Source of the DNA: JBDNJM01 sp041687755 | GTDB lineage: Bacteria; Planctomycetota; UBA1135; GCA-002686595 | DNA length: 64,000 bases | Direction: 5' to 3' | Assembly: GCA_041687755.1 (NCBI GenBank) | Contig: JBDNJM010000186.1 | Coordinates: 12,197-76,196, forward strand | Shown here: in pieces, positions 18,816 through 29,093 of the stretch | Numbering within the stretch: the first letter of the stretch is position 1 | How the letters are laid out: the number at the start of each line of letters is the position of its first letter | Program-made: the position numbers and the translations under genes | The notes under the pieces: model-generated | Databases searched by the model: none | Told to the model about the DNA's origin: nothing | What the model saw: the letters and a program-made list of their open reading frames with translations, nothing else

Positions 18816-19469
18816 ATGTCACGAGTCTTCGTCGGAATCACGGGCGCCAGCGGGCACGCCTACGCGCTGCGCTTGATCCAGGAACTGGCCGCCGCGGGTG
18901 TCGGGGTCTCGGCCTCAATCACCAACGCTGGCTGCAAGGTCATCCGGCACGAGCTGGGGCTGGAGGCGGGCACGGCCGGTGAGACGCTGGAGGAGGCGTT
19001 GCGTTCGACGCTCCCGGAAGAGCACCGCGAACGGGTGACGGCGTTCGGCAGCAGCGCGGTGGAGGCGCCGCCCTCCTCGGGTACGGCCCTGACCGGCGGC
19101 GTGGTTCTGTGCCCGTGCTCGATGGGCACCATGGCGCGGGTCGCGGCGGGCTTCTCGAGCAACCTGGTGGAGCGCGCGGCGGACGTGGCGCTCAAGGAGC
19201 GGCGGCAGCTGATCGTCGTGCCGCGCGAGACGCCGCTGTCCACGATCCACCTCGAGAACATGCTCCGGCTGAGCCAGCTCGGGGCGCAGATCCTGCCGGC
19301 GATGCCCGGCTTCTACCACCGGCCGCAGACGATGGATGACCTGATCGGGCACGTCGTCGGCAAGGTGCTCGACGCCCTGCGGATCGAGCACGGGGTCGGC
19401 GCCCGCTGGAAGGGGCTGGACGAGCCCGAGCAGGAGCAGGGCACGGTGCGCGCGGAGGGGGCGGGCTGA
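18816..19469 (+). CDS. ubiX: Flavin prenyltransferase UbiX
   Basis: The protein has 217 residues. UbiX makes prenylated FMN, the cofactor of UbiD-type decarboxylases. Motifs are VGITGASGHAYALRL at the start (flavin binding), CPCSMGTMARVAAGFSSNLVERAADVALKE and PRETPLSTIHLENMLRLSQLGA, with the MPGFYHRPQTMDDL stretch near the end. A UbiD partner is not in the window. In the futalosine route of menaquinone synthesis, decarboxylation by a UbiD/UbiX pair follows prenylation, which fits the ubiA-like gene next door. It overlaps ubiA by one base (TGATG). Confidence 0.93.
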   Translation: MSRVFVGITGASGHAYALRLIQELAAAGVGVSASITNAGCKVIRHELGLEAGTAGETLEEALRSTLPEEHRERVTAFGSSAVEAPPSSGTALTGGVVLCPCSMGTMARVAAGFSSNLVERAADVALKERRQLIVVPRETPLSTIHLENMLRLSQLGAQILPAMPGFYHRPQTMDDLIGHVVGKVLDALRIEHGVGARWKGLDEPEQEQGTVRAEGAG

Positions 19470-20368
19470 TGCTGGCCGAAGGGGCAAACGTGCAGCGAGC
19501 TGGCTTGAGCGACTACCTGTCGCTCGTGAAGTTCAGTCACTCGATCTTTGCGCTGCCGTTCGCGCTGATCGCGGCCTGGGTCGCGGCCGGCGGGCTCCCG
19601 GGCTGGCGCGTGCTCGGGCTGGTCCTGCTGGCCTGCGTGCTCGCGCGGACGGCGGCAATGGCCTTCAACCGGCTGGTGGACCGGCGCCTGGACGCGCTCA
19701 ACCCGCGCACTGCCGGTCGCGAACTGCCGGCGGGCAAGCTGAAGCCGGGGCGGGTCGCGCTCCTGACGACGCTCAGCGGCGCGGGCTTCGTCGCGACCGC
19801 TTTCGCCCTGAACCCAACGGCGGGCTGGATGGCCTTCCCGGTCCTGGCCGCCCTGTTGGGGTACTCGTACCTGAAGCGCGTAACGCCGGCCGTGCACCTC
19901 TGGCTGGGGCTGTGCCTGGGCCTGGCGCCGCTGGGCGCCTGGGTGGCCGTGCAGGGCGGCCTGGCGGGGGATCTGCGCGTGCCGCTGCTGCTGGGGCTGG
20001 CGGTGACGACCTGGGTCGCCGGCTTCGACCTGATTTACTCCTGCCAGGACGCGGAGCACGACGCTGCCGTCGGGCTGCGCTCGGTGCCGGCCAGCCTGGG
20101 CAAGCGCCGGGCTCTGCAGCTCAGCCGCCTGCTGCACGTCGCCACGGTCCTCGCCCTGGCTGTTTTCGGGGTCCTGGCGGGGCTTGGCGCCGTCTGGCAC
20201 GTGGGCGTGGTGGGCGCGGCCTTGCTGCTGGCTTACGAGCAGAGCCTGGTGCGGGCCGACGACTTATCGCGGGTCGATCTCGCGTTCTTCACGCTGAACG
20301 GCTGGATGGGCGTGGGCCTGTTCATCGCGGCGGTGCTGGACCTCGCCCTGGGGGCTGGCGGGGCGTAG
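19469..20368 (+). CDS. UbiA-family prenyltransferase (probable MqnP)
   Basis: The protein has 299 residues with about eight membrane segments. The two Asp-rich motifs of UbiA enzymes are clear: NRLVDRRLDALNPRT (about residues 66-80) and DLIYSCQDAEHD (about 186-197), which bind Mg-prenyl diphosphate. Family: 4-hydroxybenzoate/naphthoate prenyltransferases. Because it sits with menG and ubiX, it most likely prenylates a naphthoquinone precursor in the futalosine menaquinone pathway (MqnP), rather than 4-hydroxybenzoate for ubiquinone. That assignment is inference from context. Confidence 0.87.
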   Translation: MLAEGANVQRAGLSDYLSLVKFSHSIFALPFALIAAWVAAGGLPGWRVLGLVLLACVLARTAAMAFNRLVDRRLDALNPRTAGRELPAGKLKPGRVALLTTLSGAGFVATAFALNPTAGWMAFPVLAALLGYSYLKRVTPAVHLWLGLCLGLAPLGAWVAVQGGLAGDLRVPLLLGLAVTTWVAGFDLIYSCQDAEHDAAVGLRSVPASLGKRRALQLSRLLHVATVLALAVFGVLAGLGAVWHVGVVGAALLLAYEQSLVRADDLSRVDLAFFTLNGWMGVGLFIAAVLDLALGAGGA

Positions 20369-20381
20369 GCTGGCGTTTCTA

Positions 20382-21524
20382 ATGGCCGCCGCGAAGCAAC
20401 GAGAACAGCCGCCCCAGGCGCAGCTGGGGAACTACCGGAAGCTCCTGGAATCGGCCGAGCGGCTGCCGCGAGTGACCGTGGCCCGCGGCGATGAAGGCTA
20501 CTTCCGGGGCAAGATCGTGGAGGCGGCGGTGGCGGCGGCCAAGCGGCTCGATACAGAAGTCATCGTGCACGACGGGGCCGATCCCGACTACGACGCCCAA
20601 ACCTTGATGGGCGACCTCGCGACGCTGCCGATGTTCGCCAGCCGCCAGTTGATCGTCGTGCGCAACACCGAGTCGGCGCTCGCCAAGCGCGGCAAGGACC
20701 AGCCGCCGCTGGTGCGCGCGCTCCTAGCGTTCATCGAGCGCGGAGATCCGGAGCGCGCGGTGTGCCTAACGGCCTCCTCGATGCGCGCGGACCACGCGCT
20801 GGCGAAGGCGGCCAAGAAGGCGGAGTGCCCCGTGCTCAACGTGCGCCGGCTGTACGAGACCGCGCCGCCCTGGAAGCCGGACCCGCGCCAGTCCGAGCTG
20901 GCGCTCTACGTCGGTATCCGCGCGCGCGAGCTGGGGATGCCGCTGTCGCCGGACCAGGCCTTGATGGTCGCCCAGGCGACCGGCAACGATCTCAGCGCGA
21001 TCGACGATCAGCTCCAGCGCGTGAAGCGCAGCGGGCCGGAGAAGCTTGGCGAGACGCTGGGGTTCCAGGCCGGCGGTTCGCCGTTCGCCGTGGCCGATGC
21101 GCTGATCGAGGGCCGTTCGCGCGAGGCGGTCAGCGGGATCGAGGCCCTTTGGCGCGCGGGCATGGTGCAGCGCGACGGCGGCCGCGTGGTGGACGGGCGC
21201 GCCCTCGCCGCCATGTTGACCAGCGCCCTGGTGCGCGGCACGCGCCAGGGGTACGCCGCGGCCGTGGCCCGCGCCGCTGGCGCACCGCCGTCGGAAGCGG
21301 CGCGGCTCGCGGGCGTGGCTGGCGCGCCGCGCACGGTGGAGGGCTTTCTCGGGCGCATCCAGAAGCGTCCGGACCCCGCGCGCTGGCTCGAGATGCTGCA
21401 CGCCTCCAGCAACCTGGAGCGGCGCGCGAAGGGCGGGGCCGGCGTCGACGCCAACGATCTGTCCCACCTGGCCCTGCAGTGGGCCCTGTTCGAGTCCTCA
21501 GCAGCCAAGGCGGCCAAGCGCTAG
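20382..21524 (+). CDS. holA: DNA polymerase III subunit delta
   Basis: The protein has 380 residues. HolA (delta) is the clamp-loader subunit that opens the beta clamp. It shows the family arrangement: an early GDEGYFRGKIVEAAV stretch, DLATLPMFASRQLIVVRN (about residues 77-94), the middle LSPDQALMVAQATGNDLSAIDDQLQRV and the PFAVADALIEG domain 3. The N-terminus (MAAAKQREQPPQAQ) is a short polar extension. It lies 13 bases after ubiA and 15 bases before mutL, so it is likely transcribed with the quinone genes. HolA is poorly conserved, so the call rests on the domain order. Confidence 0.85.
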   Translation: MAAAKQREQPPQAQLGNYRKLLESAERLPRVTVARGDEGYFRGKIVEAAVAAAKRLDTEVIVHDGADPDYDAQTLMGDLATLPMFASRQLIVVRNTESALAKRGKDQPPLVRALLAFIERGDPERAVCLTASSMRADHALAKAAKKAECPVLNVRRLYETAPPWKPDPRQSELALYVGIRARELGMPLSPDQALMVAQATGNDLSAIDDQLQRVKRSGPEKLGETLGFQAGGSPFAVADALIEGRSREAVSGIEALWRAGMVQRDGGRVVDGRALAAMLTSALVRGTRQGYAAAVARAAGAPPSEAARLAGVAGAPRTVEGFLGRIQKRPDPARWLEMLHASSNLERRAKGGAGVDANDLSHLALQWALFESSAAKAAKR

Positions 21525-21539
21525 CCGCCACGAGACCCC

Positions 21540-23384
21540 ATGGCACGACCCTCTCCCGTTCGCGAGCTGCCCGAGATCGTCAAGAACCAAATCGCCGCGG
21601 GCGAGGTGGTCGAGCGGCCGGCGTCGGTCGTCAAAGAACTCGTCGAGAACGCGCTGGATGCGGGCGCGACGCGCATCCAAGTCGATCTCGAGGAGGGCGG
21701 CGTGCGGCTGGTGCGCATCACGGACAACGGCTCGGGCATGCGGGCGGGAGACCTGGATCTGGCCTTCCGCCCGCACGCGACGAGCAAGCTGCACGAGCTC
21801 GAGGACCTCGATCACATCGCGTCCCTGGGGTTCCGGGGCGAGGCGCTGGCCTCGATCGGCTCGGTGGCCCGCTGCCGCATCCTGACGCGCGCCGAAGACG
21901 ACAGCCTGGGGTCCGAGATCGTCAACGAGGGCGGCAAACTGGGCAGCGTCCAGGAGGCTGGCGCGCCCCTGGGCACGACGCTCGAGGTGCGCGACCTGTT
22001 CTACAACACGCCCGCGCGGCGGCGGTTCCTCAAGCGCACCCAGACGGAACTTGGGCGCTGTCTCGACGTGCTGCAGCGCCTGGCGCTCGGACAGCTGGGC
22101 GTGGGCTTCGTCGTAAACCACAACGGGGCGCGCGTGCTCGACGTCGAGCCGGAGATGGACCTGCGCGGGCGGGTCCGGCGGATCTATTCGAGCGAACTCG
22201 CCGACAGCCTCGAGCCCGTCAGCGCCGGCGACGACAACGCGCCCCTGCGCCTGCGTGGGCTGGTCGCGCCGCCGCGCTTTTCCCTGCGCCAGGCGACGCG
22301 GCTGCACTGGTTGCTCAACGGCCGCCCGCTGCGCGATCGCGTACTCGTGAGCCTCGTCAAGCAGGGCTACCGCGGGTACCTTGAGGACGGCCGGCTGCCC
22401 AGCGTGTTCCTGCACCTGTCGATGGATCCCGCGCTGGTCGACGTCAACGTGCACCCGACCAAGAGCGAGGTGCGCTTCCGCGACGACAAGCCGCTGTTCA
22501 GCCTCTGTGTTCCAGCCATCCGGAGTGCGGTCGCGCGCACCGACATCGCGACGCCGGGCGAGAAGCTGTTGGCGCGCGTTGAGCGGCGCGGGGACTGGGT
22601 TCCGCGCACCGAGAGCTTCCTGCCCGATCCGGGCGGGCTGGCGAACGCGCGCACTCCACGGGTGGGGGACGAGCGACTGGAGGTCGTCGATATCCCGCGC
22701 GCGGAGTCGCAGTCGGGCGCTTCGGCGCCGGAGGGCCCGGGCGGGCTGGGCTTCGACTCCAGCGGCGGGCGCGTGGCCGAGGGCCCCGCGGCGTGGGCCC
22801 GCGCAGACGAGTTCGAGGGACCGTTCATCCAGATCGACAAGACCTACCTGGTACGCGCGCTGCCCGACGGCTTCGAGGTCGTCGATCAGCATGCCCTGCA
22901 CGAGCGTATGACCTTCGAAGGCCTGCGCGAGGACTTGCACAAGGGCAGCATCGCCGTGCAGCGCCTGCTGATGCCGGAGGTCTGTGAGCTGGCGCGCGAC
23001 GAAGTCAGTCAGATTGAAGCCAACCTCGAGGGGCTGGCGCGCCTTGGCATCGAGCTCTCAATCTTCGGGCCCACCAGCGTTGCCGTGCAGGGTCTGCCGG
23101 CCCGGCTGCGGCGGCCGGACGCCGAGGGCATCGTGCGCGATGTGCTGGCGACGCTGTCGAGCACCGGCCAGCTGCCCGATGCCGAGGAAGTGCTTGAGGA
23201 ACTCCTGCACCGCACGGCCTGCCGCAGCTCCATCATGGCGGGCGACGAGCTGGACCAGAGCTCGATCCGTTCGTTGCTCGAGCGCGCGGATCAGCTTGAG
23301 AACAGCCAGACCTGCCCGCACTCGCGCCCGACGCGCGTGCGCTTCACCTTGGCCGACCTGGAGAAGGCGTTCCACCGGACCTGA
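21540..23384 (+). CDS. mutL: DNA mismatch repair protein MutL (endonuclease type)
   Basis: The protein has 614 residues. The GHKL ATPase part has IAAGEVVERPASVVKELVENALDAG-type motifs (about residues 17-42), DNGSGM and GFRGEAL. The C-terminal domain carries the metal-binding endonuclease motif DQHALHERMTFE (DQHAx2Ex4E, about residue 447) and also ACRSS and CPHSRP. So this is a nicking MutL, as in bacteria without MutH. A linker of about 90 residues rich in P, G, S and A (about 340-430) joins the two halves. The stop TGA begins a stop-anchored repeat. No mutS is next to it. Confidence 0.96.
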   Translation: MARPSPVRELPEIVKNQIAAGEVVERPASVVKELVENALDAGATRIQVDLEEGGVRLVRITDNGSGMRAGDLDLAFRPHATSKLHELEDLDHIASLGFRGEALASIGSVARCRILTRAEDDSLGSEIVNEGGKLGSVQEAGAPLGTTLEVRDLFYNTPARRRFLKRTQTELGRCLDVLQRLALGQLGVGFVVNHNGARVLDVEPEMDLRGRVRRIYSSELADSLEPVSAGDDNAPLRLRGLVAPPRFSLRQATRLHWLLNGRPLRDRVLVSLVKQGYRGYLEDGRLPSVFLHLSMDPALVDVNVHPTKSEVRFRDDKPLFSLCVPAIRSAVARTDIATPGEKLLARVERRGDWVPRTESFLPDPGGLANARTPRVGDERLEVVDIPRAESQSGASAPEGPGGLGFDSSGGRVAEGPAAWARADEFEGPFIQIDKTYLVRALPDGFEVVDQHALHERMTFEGLREDLHKGSIAVQRLLMPEVCELARDEVSQIEANLEGLARLGIELSIFGPTSVAVQGLPARLRRPDAEGIVRDVLATLSSTGQLPDAEEVLEELLHRTACRSSIMAGDELDQSSIRSLLERADQLENSQTCPHSRPTRVRFTLADLEKAFHRT

Positions 23385-23461
23385 GAGGCTGTGAAACAAC
23401 GGCGCTGCTGAAGCGAAGTGCCTCTCTGGTGCCTTTTGGCCCATCGCCCGAGGCGCTGGAG
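23382..23461 (+). repeat. Stop-anchored repeat, copy D (mutL end)
   Basis: It begins at the mutL stop: TGA-GAGGCTGTG. GAGAGGC (23383-23389) pairs perfectly with GCCTCTC (23420-23426); inside lies GGCGCTGCTGAAGCGAAGT. The tail is TGCCTTTTGGCCCATCGCC and AGGCGCTGGAG. This is the clearest copy and defines the family pattern. It separates mutL from a convergent gene, so a terminator role is plausible. Confidence 0.8.
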
Positions 23462-23538
23462 CGTGAGCCCGCGCGGCAAGTCATCCTTTCCCATGCTCTG
23501 GCACCCCTTGCCGAGCGATGATCGGGAGCTCGCCGGTG

Positions 23539-24534
23539 CTACTCCGGCGGCTGGAACTGCTCTTGCTCGAGCGGCGCGCCGAGCCGGCTGTCCTTCATCA
23601 GCCAGAGCTCGCGGTCAGGCTTTTCCTTGAAGTTCTGGAGGCCCTCGACGTTGAGCACGCGGCTGTAGATCTTGATGTGGTGGGGGACGACGAAGCCGCC
23701 GTTGTCGCGCACGTCCTCGAGCAGGATCAGCTGCTCGGGCGGGAGCGCGGTCGGCAGGAGCTCGTTCGGTGCGCGCGTGAGAATTTTGCGGACGTGCATC
23801 GCCTTGAGCACAGGCGGGAGGGGCTCGCCCTTCTCCACGCGCGCAGGGAGATAGCCGAGCCGCACGCGGTAGATGCGGTCCGCGGCGGCGCCCTGCTGGG
23901 TGGAGGCGATGCCCTCGACCACGCCGAAGTCGGGCGAGACGATCTCAAGCCACTCCAGCCGATGAAACTTGGCGTCCTGGGGCATCACGCCCGCGGGCGG
24001 GCCTTCGACGCGGGTCAGCTCTAAGACCTGCGCGTTGGACAGGTCGGCGAGCCGCGCGAAGTTCTTCGCGAGGCTGAGTGCGCTGTTGATTCGGCTTTGG
24101 TCTTCCTTGTACTCACGACCGCTGAGAATGAGCGGGGGCTGGCCTGGCTCGACCAGGTAGTAGCCGCGGTTGCCGTACCCGATCTCGCGCTTGTCCTCGG
24201 TGCGCAGGCTGACGAAGCGCGGCGCCTTCCAGCGCACGCGCGCGATCGTCTCGATCGAGCCCGGGCGCGGGCGGCCGTCGGGTTCCGCGCGGTCGATCAG
24301 CTCGAAGCGCACCTCGAACGACGCCAGCGGCACGGGCAGTTCCGAGCCAGGGCGCATGGAGCGGGTCAGGCTGCGATACGCCTCGGCGGCTTCCGGCGCC
24401 GTGCCGACCGGGATACCGTCCTCTGCCGGCGCGGTCGCGGCAGGGGTCGCGACCGTCTGGAGGGCGTCGGCGGTCGCTCCGGCGAATCCGGGCAGGGACA
24501 GGAGCAGAGGCAGGGCGGCGATCGATCGAAGCAT
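23539..24534 (-). CDS. Secreted protein, unknown function (LolA-like fold possible)
   Basis: The protein has 331 residues with a signal peptide (MLRSIAALPLLLSLPGFAGATA). After a proline/alanine-rich linker, residues about 70-220 alternate beta strands in the pattern of a LolA/LolB-like half barrel: FEVRFELIDRAEP, ARVRWKAPRFVSLRTED, GYYLVEPGQPPLILSG, then KFHRLEWLEIVSPDFGVVEGI. Similar large secreted proteins occur in planctomycetes, but I do not recognise a named family. The C-terminus has VRKILTRAPNELL and DNGGFVVPHHIKIYSRV. It is divergent from miaA. The function is not known. Confidence 0.72.
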   Translation of the reverse strand: MLRSIAALPLLLSLPGFAGATADALQTVATPAATAPAEDGIPVGTAPEAAEAYRSLTRSMRPGSELPVPLASFEVRFELIDRAEPDGRPRPGSIETIARVRWKAPRFVSLRTEDKREIGYGNRGYYLVEPGQPPLILSGREYKEDQSRINSALSLAKNFARLADLSNAQVLELTRVEGPPAGVMPQDAKFHRLEWLEIVSPDFGVVEGIASTQQGAAADRIYRVRLGYLPARVEKGEPLPPVLKAMHVRKILTRAPNELLPTALPPEQLILLEDVRDNGGFVVPHHIKIYSRVLNVEGLQNFKEKPDRELWLMKDSRLGAPLEQEQFQPPE

Positions 24535-24565
24535 GGTGGCAGGGTACGCAGGGCCGCTGCGGATG

Positions 24566-24584
24566 CGAGCCGGGATCCGGCTCG
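24566..24584. promoter_or_regulatory. Perfect dyad between divergent genes
   Basis: CGAGCCGG-GAT-CCGGCTCG is a perfect 8-bp inverted repeat in the 227-bp gap between the secreted-protein gene (-) and miaA (+). Its position, about 30 bp upstream of the minus-strand start, is typical of an operator. The binding protein is not known. Confidence 0.35.
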
Positions 24585-24761
24585 GTGGAGGGAAAGGGTC
24601 GCGGAGCCGGCTGGCGCGTGCCGGTGCGGCCGGTGGGCTGGCGCGTCGGGCGCCGAAAGCCCGGGAGATGTCCGGACCCAGGCTCTATTCTCCTGCTGGA
24701 CCCCGGTCACGCACAGCCAGCACGGGTCCTGAGTGCCAGCCCGCTTCCCGGATCCGAACCT

Positions 24762-25757
24762 ATGCTCGACTCTGAACCCCGCAGCAGCCCTAGGGTCCGT
24801 GCGTCCGAGCCAGGCGGGGCGCCGCTGCTGGCCGTCGTGGGTCCGACGGCCTCCGGCAAGACCGAGCTCTCGATCGGGCTCGCCCGCCGACTCGGCGCCG
24901 AGATCGTCTCGATGGACTCGATGCTGGTGTACAGGGGCATGGACATCGGCACGGCGAAGCCGAGCAGCGAGGAGCGCTCCGGCATCGCGCACCACGCGCT
25001 GGACCTGGTCGAGCCGACCGAGCGTTTTGACGCGAGCCAGTGGATCGCCGAGGTGCGGGCGGTCGAGGCGCGGCTCGCGCAGGCGCCGGACCATCCTCGC
25101 CCGCTGTTCACCGGTGGCACCGCCCTCTACCTGCGGCTGCTGAGCCATGGGCTGTTCGAGGGTCCGTCGATCGACCTCGACGTGCGCGAGCGCCTGCAGG
25201 CGCGCTACGCCGCGGAGGGACCCGCGGTGATGCACGCGAAGCTGACCCAGGTCGACCCCGCGGCCGCCGCGCGGGTGCACCCCAACGACGCCAAGCGCGT
25301 GCTGCGCGCGCTCGAGGTCCATGCCCAGACGGGGCGTCCGCTCAGCGAGCTCCAGGGGCAGTGGGAGCGCGCGGCCGAGGGCAGCGCGCGACCGCTGCGG
25401 CTGGTCGGACTGGAGCCGGCCAAAGCCACGCTCGATGGGCGCATCCTGCGCCGCATCGAGGCGATGCTGGAGCAGGGCTGGCTCGACGAGGTGCGCGAGC
25501 TCGAGCGCGGCGGCGGGCTGGGCCCGACGGCGCGGCAGGCCTTGGGCTACGCGGAGGCGGCCGATCTGGCCCACGGCCGCGTCACCGTCGAGGCGTTCGT
25601 CGAGACGGTGGCCACCCGCACCCGCCAGTTCGTGCGCCGCCAGCGCACGTGGTTTCGCCGCTACCCCGAGATCCGCTGGGCACCCCAGGACTTGCTCGGC
25701 CGCCCCGAGCAACTCCTTGATTGGGCCGTCGATACGGTGGACAGCGCGCCGGCCTGA
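24762..25757 (+). CDS. miaA: tRNA dimethylallyltransferase
   Basis: The protein has 331 residues. MiaA adds the dimethylallyl group to A37 of tRNAs that read codons starting with U. The P-loop is VVGPTASGKTELSIGLAR (about residues 24-41), followed by VSMDSMLVYRGMDIGTAKP (substrate entry), the HHALDLVEP motif and FTGGTALYLRLLSHGL. Near the end are TRQFVRRQRTWFRR. The start at 24762 (MLDSEPRSS) is the first ATG before the P-loop with a normal spacing; the upstream frame does not look coding. The gene stands alone. Confidence 0.95.
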   Translation: MLDSEPRSSPRVRASEPGGAPLLAVVGPTASGKTELSIGLARRLGAEIVSMDSMLVYRGMDIGTAKPSSEERSGIAHHALDLVEPTERFDASQWIAEVRAVEARLAQAPDHPRPLFTGGTALYLRLLSHGLFEGPSIDLDVRERLQARYAAEGPAVMHAKLTQVDPAAAARVHPNDAKRVLRALEVHAQTGRPLSELQGQWERAAEGSARPLRLVGLEPAKATLDGRILRRIEAMLEQGWLDEVRELERGGGLGPTARQALGYAEAADLAHGRVTVEAFVETVATRTRQFVRRQRTWFRRYPEIRWAPQDLLGRPEQLLDWAVDTVDSAPA

Positions 25758-25830
25758 GAGTCTCTCGATGGGCCGGAGACGCCCATACGCTTCGCCCTAG
25801 AGCTCGCCAGGAGAGCGCCCTAACGCACTC

Positions 25831-25878
25831 GGGGCCCTGGGACCTGGAGAGCGCTTCGCTCTTCCGGTCCAGGGCCCC
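25831..25878. other. Strong long hairpin
   Basis: GGGGCCCTGGGACCTGGAGA (from 25831) is followed by a short loop and then by CGCTCTTCCGGTCCAGGGCC, giving about 22 bp with a few mismatches. It lies between miaA and the lipoprotein gene, which converge. No T-run follows on the plus strand, so it could be a terminator, an RNA stabiliser or a repeat. Confidence 0.55.
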
Positions 25879-25900
25879 GACGAGCCCCGCAAAGGGCTCA

Positions 25901-25939
25901 AAAACACACTAGGCCGCGCTGCGCAGCAGCGACCCTAGT
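25901..25939 (-). terminator. Rho-independent terminator of the lipoprotein gene
   Basis: On the minus strand, ACTAGG pairs with CCTAGT around a GC-rich inner hairpin (GCTGCTGCGCAGCGC), directly after the TAG stop at 25941. It is followed by GTGTTTTT, a fair T-run. This is the most canonical terminator in the window. Confidence 0.65.
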
Positions 25940-25940
25940 C

Positions 25941-26534
25941 CTAATTGAGTTCGATGAACTCGGGCGTCTCGTCCTGAGACAGCCGGAACTCGTCCACCGG
26001 CATCGGGGTGCGCGTGGTGTGGCGCGAGGTCGCGTTGTTGTAGTCGCCGTTGACGCCGGAGATGAACTCCTCGGTGCCGCCGCGCTCGAACAGTCCGATC
26101 AGCGAGTCCACCGGGATCGGTACGAAGGTCGCGCTCGAGGTGGTCGCGGAGATGATGCCGCCGACGACCACCGAGGACAGGTGGACGTAGTTGAGCGGCT
26201 GGGGCCAGATGCTGACCGGCGCGCGCTCCTTGCCGTAGTCCTGGAAGATGTAGTTCTCGTACCAGAGCTTCTCGGGCTGGAACGGGTTTTCGTGGTTGCG
26301 GTTCAGGAAGTGCCGCTGGAACGTCCAGTTGATATCGAGCTTTTCGCGCCAGGCGAAGTCGCGGTAGGTCGTGCCCGGCTCCGGGCGGTAGCCCGTGATC
26401 GCGTACACGAAGCGCGGCGCGACGGAGCTGCTCCGCCAGTGGTTGCTGCCGAGGTAGCTGTCGGTGGCGCAGCCGGAGGTCGAGGCGACGAGGGCGCCGA
26501 GGCCGAGGCTGAAGACGACGTTGCGCAGGTTCAT
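25941..26534 (-). CDS. Lipoprotein, unknown function
   Basis: The protein has 197 residues. The start at 26534 gives a signal and lipobox: MNLRNVVFSLGLGALVASTSGCAT. The upstream open frame (58 more residues) is proline-rich and rejected. The mature part is rich in aromatic and Asn residues (WREKLDINWTFQRHFLNRNHENPF, about 66-90) with a hydrophobic stretch LSSVVVGGIISATTSSATFVPIPVDSLIGLF (about 118-148) that may be membrane-associated. I do not recognise a family. It has its own terminator. Confidence 0.7.
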   Translation of the reverse strand: MNLRNVVFSLGLGALVASTSGCATDSYLGSNHWRSSSVAPRFVYAITGYRPEPGTTYRDFAWREKLDINWTFQRHFLNRNHENPFQPEKLWYENYIFQDYGKERAPVSIWPQPLNYVHLSSVVVGGIISATTSSATFVPIPVDSLIGLFERGGTEEFISGVNGDYNNATSRHTTRTPMPVDEFRLSQDETPEFIELN

Positions 26535-27160
26535 TGGGCGTTGGGGCGCTGGTGGCGCCGGCCTGGGACTCCGGGGGGGAGGCGGGCCGCGCGGGGAGGA
26601 AGGTTGGGGCGTTCGGGGCCCCCCATACAGGAGGGCTCCGACCGGCATGTATCCGGTCGGGAGCCAGGGGTTACCGGAGGGAGCTTCCGGCAGGGCTGAG
26701 CAGAGCATAGAGGGTTGCGCGGGGGTGGGTCAACGCGCACGGAGAGCTGGAGAGGGGGTTCCGGCGCGCTTCGGAAGGCGCGGGAGCGGCGGCGCGGGGG
26801 GTGAGGGGGAGATCGGGCGCCCGGCAGCGGTTACGCTCCGCCCGCAGCGTCCCGGTCGAGGCCGCCCTCTGGGGCGTCAGGCGCCCGAGCGCGGGCGAGA
26901 CCGCACGGTTCGGGAACGCCCGCTCCGGCGGGGGGCCTGGGCCGCGCAGATGCGACGCCCCGCGCGCCCGATTCGGGTGTCTTGACCCAGGGGGCCCTGA
27001 TCCTGGGGCTCTGATCCTGGGGCTCTGCCGCCGTCCTCGAGCACGGCCCGGCGCTCGGGCCTCCGACCTTCCCGCAGCGCGGGCGCCCCGCTCCCGCCCC
27101 CGGTGTCCTGACTCCTCACTCTCCCCGCCAGGCCCGCCCGAGGCCGTCCGAACCCGCACC
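26535..27160. other. Divergent intergenic region, 626 bp
   Basis: No supported gene. It lies between the lipoprotein gene (-) and hisS (+) and must hold both promoters. A 14-bp unit (GATCCTGGGGCTCT) is repeated twice in tandem around 26999-27026. A T-box leader is not evident: I see no specifier loop or terminator in the hisS leader. Confidence 0.5.
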
Positions 27161-28431
<1,271 letters not shown>

Positions 28432-28435
<4 letters not shown>

Positions 28436-29088
28436 GCGCGGAACTAGAGACGGCGCTGCAGCAGCCGCAGCTCGCCCTGTACGGCGGCACTTTCGATCCG
28501 GTGCATCTCGGTCACGTGCACATCGCCACCGAAGCGGCGGACATGCTCGACCTGGACACCGTGCTGTTTACGCCAGCGCTGAGTTCACCGCACAAGCAGG
28601 GGCGCGAAACGGCCAGCGGGTCGCTGCGCGCCGAGCTGCTGGCCCTGGCCACGGCCCACGACCCGCGCTTCTGCGTGTGGGACGTGGAGCTGACTCGCGC
28701 GGGGCCCAGTTTTACCGTCGACACGATTCGGACCCTGCGCGACCTGCGCGGCGAGGGCGCCGGCGAGCCGTTCCTGATTCTAGGCCTGGACCAGCTTCCG
28801 GCCTTCGACCGCTGGCACGAGGTCGAGCAGGTTCTCGAGCTCTCGCGGCCCATCGTGATTGACCGCGGCGGCGATCACGGGGTCGATCCTAGTGCTGAGT
28901 TCGACCGTCTCGAGGCGGCTCTGCCGCGTCGCCTGGCGTCGCTCCTGCGGCGGGGTTACCTGCCGCTGGAGGAGCCGCACCCGGCGAGCGCGACCGAGAT
29001 CCGGCGTGCGCTGGCCGCAGGCGAAGCGCCCGAGCACCTCGACCCGGCCGTGCGCGCGCGCATCGCCGAGCTGGAGCTCTACGCCTAA
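28432..29088 (+). CDS. nadD: Nicotinate-nucleotide adenylyltransferase
   Basis: The protein has 218 residues. The start is TTG at 28432, overlapping the hisS stop (TTGA); no ATG lies before the nucleotide-binding motif, so the TTG start is needed. The motif LYGGTFDPVHLGHVHIA (about residues 13-29) is the family signature with the HLGH adenylyl-transfer site; SPHKQ, PSFTVDTIRTLR and ASATEIRRAL follow. NadD makes deamido-NAD from nicotinate mononucleotide and ATP. It is in an operon with hisS and the next glycosyltransferase. Confidence 0.93.
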
Positions 29089-29093
29089 GAGCC

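Noticed and set aside
25757..25790. Fifth stop-anchored repeat after miaA (TGA-GAGTCTCTC)
   Set aside because: Only TGAGAG agrees; the inner part and the tail GGCCCATCG-GGCGCTGG order are missing.
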